Shown here: one piece after another, positions 41,067-43,277 of the stretch
Position numbering within the stretch: the first letter of the stretch is position 1
Layout of the letters: every line of letters starts with the position of its first letter
NCBI GenBank assembly: GCA_947476215.1
Contig: CANJQI010000022.1
Span: 1-43,277, forward strand
Source: Betaproteobacteria bacterium
GTDB lineage: Bacteria > Pseudomonadota > Gammaproteobacteria > Burkholderiales > SG8-41
Direction: 5' to 3'
DNA length: 43,277 nucleotides
Position numbers and translations under genes: made by a program
Notes under the pieces: model-generated
The model's database searches: none
The model's input: only the letters and a program-made list of their open reading frames with translations
Told to the model about the DNA's origin: nothing

Positions 41067-42023
41067 ATGCTGCGCAATGTGACGGGGATAATTTCCATCG
41101 GCATGATGACATCATGCTTGAATCATGGCTATTGCCAGAGCTACCCAACCAAACCGATTCGAATAGTAACAACTTCGTCCGGGGGCGGCGGCGATTTTTT
41201 AACGCGATTGATTTCGCCGGCGCTGGCCGCGAGTCTGGGCCAGACTATCGTGGTCGACAATCGCAACGGAACCTTGGGCGTCGAGATCGTCGTCAGGGCG
41301 TCACCCGACGGGTACACGTATATCTTGCACGGCAGCGTGATCTGGTTGACGCCGTATCTGCGCGGCCACGCTTCTTATGACCCGATCAGGGACCTGGCGC
41401 CAGTCGGGCTGGCTGCCCGATCTCCCAATCTGCTCGTGGTGAATCCGACGGTGGCCGCGCATACGGTTAAAGACCTGATAGCTCTGGCGAGATCGAAGCC
41501 GGGGGAACTCAACTATGCCTCGATCACCACCGGTTCATCCAACCATCTGGGCGCCGAGTTGTTCAAGTCCATGGCCGCGGTGAATATTGTGCGTGTGTCC
41601 TACAAGACCACCGCGACGGCGACTGCGGATTTGATCAGCGGGCAGGTGCAGGTAATCTTTGCGACCCTGGGGTCGATGTCGGCGCATGTGAAGGCGGGGC
41701 GGCTGCGCGCGCTGGCGGTCACGAGCGCAGAACCATCGGCGCTGATTCCGGGATTGCCCACCGTTGCGGCCTCGGGATTGCACGGGTACGAGGCCGTGTC
41801 GATATTCGGGATGTTCGCGTCGGCTGGCACACCTGCTGCGATTATCACGCGCATGAATCGGGACACAACTGCAGCATTGACTCAGGCCGATCTCAGGGAA
41901 AAATTTTTCAGCGCAGGGCTGGAACCGACGGGCAGCTCGCCGCAACAGCTGGGCGCAATGGTAAAAGCCGAAATGGCGCGTATGGGCAAGGTGATCAGGG
42001 ATGCGGGCATACGCGCCGATTAA
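41067..42023 (+). CDS. Bug-family solute-binding protein, GGGGD subtype
   Basis: A 318-residue receptor. The signal peptide region (1-25) is less classic, with two cysteines and no clear lipobox, and mature sequence starting near CQSYPTKPIRIV. The first loop is TSSGGGGDFLTR, the second NRNGTLGVEIVVRASPDGYT. Further on are RVSYKTTATATADLISG, where the usual PYKG is changed to SYKT, and EMARMGKVIRDAGIRAD. The ATG at 41067 has only a weak upstream site. A second Bug gene of the same subtype starts 40 bp after its stop, so the two form a tandem pair and probably an operon. Confidence 0.88.
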   Translation: MLRNVTGIISIGMMTSCLNHGYCQSYPTKPIRIVTTSSGGGGDFLTRLISPALAASLGQTIVVDNRNGTLGVEIVVRASPDGYTYILHGSVIWLTPYLRGHASYDPIRDLAPVGLAARSPNLLVVNPTVAAHTVKDLIALARSKPGELNYASITTGSSNHLGAELFKSMAAVNIVRVSYKTTATATADLISGQVQVIFATLGSMSAHVKAGRLRALAVTSAEPSALIPGLPTVAASGLHGYEAVSIFGMFASAGTPAAIITRMNRDTTAALTQADLREKFFSAGLEPTGSSPQQLGAMVKAEMARMGKVIRDAGIRAD

Positions 42024-42063
42024 CCACGCCAAAGCGGCTCTGTATCGTTTCAGGCGCGTGATC

Positions 42064-43026
42064 ATGCGGAGCGGAATTTGCACGGCATGGATGGCATCGA
42101 TGGGCATGACGGGGTTGCATGCGGGCTCTGCGTGCGGTCAGGACTTCCCGAGCAAACCGCTGCGCATCGTCACTCCCGGTCTGGGCGGTGGCAACGACTT
42201 TGTCGCCCGGCTCGTCAGTCAATCGCTGGCAGGCTCGATCGGACAGCCTGTGATCGTGGACAACCGGTCCAGCGGTGTTGTGCCCGGTGAAATCGTCGCC
42301 AAAGCCCCGGCCGACGGCCATACGCTGCTCTGCTACGGCAGTCCATTCTGGCTGTCGCCGCTCATGCAGAAAGTGCCCTACGATCCGGTCAAGGATTTTG
42401 TTCCAATCACGCTGGCGGTGAGGGCGCCCAATATTCTGGTCGTGCACCCCGGCGTGGCGGCTCGCTCGGTCAAGGATCTGATCGCATTGTCCAAGGCCAG
42501 GCCGGGAGAACTCAACTACGCAGCTGGTTCGACGGGTGCAGCCAATCATCTCGCTGCGGAATTGTTCAAGGCCATGGCCGGAGTCCGAATCACGCGTATT
42601 CCCTACACATCGTTTGGGCGCGCGGTAACCGATCTGCTCGCAGGAGAGACGCAAATGATGTTTGTGACGGTGGCTTCGGTCGACCACCATGTCAAATCCG
42701 AAAAGTTGCGGGCGCTGGCCGTGACCAGCGCGCAGCCGTCATTATTGACGCCGGGCCTGACCACTGTTGCAGCGGCAGGCCTGCCCGGATTTGAGGCCGC
42801 TTCATTTTTTGGATTCTTTGCGCCTTCCGCAACGCCGGCGCCGGTTGTGACTCGTCTCAATCGAGAAATCGTGCGCAGTCTGAACGTCAGCGACGCGAAG
42901 GATAGATTCTTCACGGCCGGCATGGAAGTTGTCGGCAGTTCTCCTGAGCAGTTCGCGGCTACAGTCAATTCCGAGTTGGCCAAAATGGGAAAAGTAATCA
43001 GGGAAGCGGGTATCCGGCTGGATTAA
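42064..43026 (+). CDS. Bug-family solute-binding protein, GGGND subtype
   Basis: A 320-residue receptor, second of a tandem pair. The signal peptide runs to about residue 26 (HAGSACGQ). The first loop is GLGGGNDFVAR, the second NRSSGVVPGEIVAKAPADGHT. RIPYTSFGRAVTDLLAG shows PYTS instead of PYKG. The C-terminus is ELAKMGKVIREAGIRLD. I chose the ATG at 42064, where the signal peptide begins (AGG 9 nt upstream). The frame is open from 42001, inside the upstream gene. Both tandem copies alter the PYKG motif, unlike most other copies here. Confidence 0.88.
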   Translation: MRSGICTAWMASMGMTGLHAGSACGQDFPSKPLRIVTPGLGGGNDFVARLVSQSLAGSIGQPVIVDNRSSGVVPGEIVAKAPADGHTLLCYGSPFWLSPLMQKVPYDPVKDFVPITLAVRAPNILVVHPGVAARSVKDLIALSKARPGELNYAAGSTGAANHLAAELFKAMAGVRITRIPYTSFGRAVTDLLAGETQMMFVTVASVDHHVKSEKLRALAVTSAQPSLLTPGLTTVAAAGLPGFEAASFFGFFAPSATPAPVVTRLNREIVRSLNVSDAKDRFFTAGMEVVGSSPEQFAATVNSELAKMGKVIREAGIRLD

Positions 43027-43178
43027 TCAACATCATGGGGTTTGCTCGGATCAGGGGGATATGTGGGTGTCCCGTCATCCTGGTTATCGTGGCTCGCCCG
43101 TTTCGGCTTTCGGGGTTTCCGAGAATTACTCAATGCTGAATCGATGACGAAGCGTATTGCTGTCTATTTATGCTGTCG

Positions 43179-43277
43179 CTATTCGTCCCGAATGCCAGCA
43201 TCCTTGATTACCTTGCCCATGCTGGCGATCTCGGCCCTGATCTTGGCCGCAAACTCCTGCGGCGAACTGCCGACGAC
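43179..43277 (-). CDS. Bug-family gene, C-terminal end only (cut by right edge)
   Basis: The minus strand reads VVGSSPQEFAAKIRAEIASM and then GKVIKDAGIRDE followed by TAG at 43181-43179. This is the typical C-terminus of a Bug receptor and is nearly the same as the ends of the copies at 38909 and 42064. The gene continues beyond the window. It converges on the tandem Bug pair; the 152 bp between them hold no clear terminator. Confidence 0.88.
   Translation of the reverse strand, partial: VVGSSPQEFAAKIRAEIASMGKVIKDAGIRDE

Noticed and set aside
43027-43178. Possible third copy of the 118-bp intergenic repeat (CCCGTCATCCTGG, GGCTTTCGGGG)
   Set aside because: Similarity is patchy and the inverted ATTCCGG core is missing, so I could not align it convincingly.

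Overview
The window looks like chromosomal DNA of a betaproteobacterium, probably in or near the Burkholderiales. This is inferred from the moderately high G+C, ten genes (two tandem, one cut by the window edge) for Bug/TctC-type periplasmic solute-binding proteins, an Anbu-type proteasome cluster and a PEP-CTERM protein. There are no rRNA, tRNA, phage, IS transposase or CRISPR sequences that I can see.

Layout. 1-1833 (-): a CocE/NonD-type hydrolase, open at the left edge. 2111-5808: a small housekeeping-like block with a DsbC-like disulfide isomerase (+), an IscS-like cysteine desulfurase and a small unknown gene (-), a short-chain dehydrogenase whose catalytic tetrad is replaced (+), and a small SET-domain protein (+). 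5887-9082 (-): an FMN-dependent alpha-hydroxy-acid oxidase followed by two Bug receptors, ending at a hairpin terminator. 9394-14953 (+): Bug receptors, a convergent SnoaL-like protein, and a fumarate-reductase-type flavoprotein bracketed by two direct copies of a ~118 bp intergenic repeat. 14971-22613: a predicted peptide-synthesis/proteolysis system. The minus-strand operon runs circularly permuted ATP-grasp, alpha-E protein, Anbu proteasome subunit, transglutaminase/DUF2126. A second Anbu paralogue is transcribed divergently.

22667-26180: a Gfo/Idh/MocA protein with an altered EKP motif, an MDR-family oxidoreductase and a rubredoxin-reductase-like flavoprotein. 26295-34715: a catabolic locus built of duplicated modules. 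It holds three MmgE/PrpD proteins, two CapA-type metallophosphatases (one with an altered active site) and one TcuA-like flavoprotein, arranged divergently around 31797-32112. A short remnant of a Bug gene and a TauD/TfdA-type dioxygenase follow.

36049-43277: more Bug receptors, an orphan PEP-CTERM protein with a strong terminator, and a two-gene minus-strand operon (38722-37059). The first gene of that operon is the most striking thing in the window. It reads through an in-frame TGA as a selenoprotein of the UGSC type. The TGA is followed 11 nt later by a perfect 7-bp stem with a 5-nt GU-containing loop, the placement expected of a bacterial SECIS element. Conventional annotation would split it into two short hypothetical genes.

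Overall the region suggests an organism that takes up and oxidises many organic (hydroxy)carboxylic acids. The Bug proteins would bind them outside the membrane. The MmgE/PrpD, flavoprotein, hydroxy-acid oxidase and dioxygenase genes would act inside. None of the substrates can be named from sequence alone.
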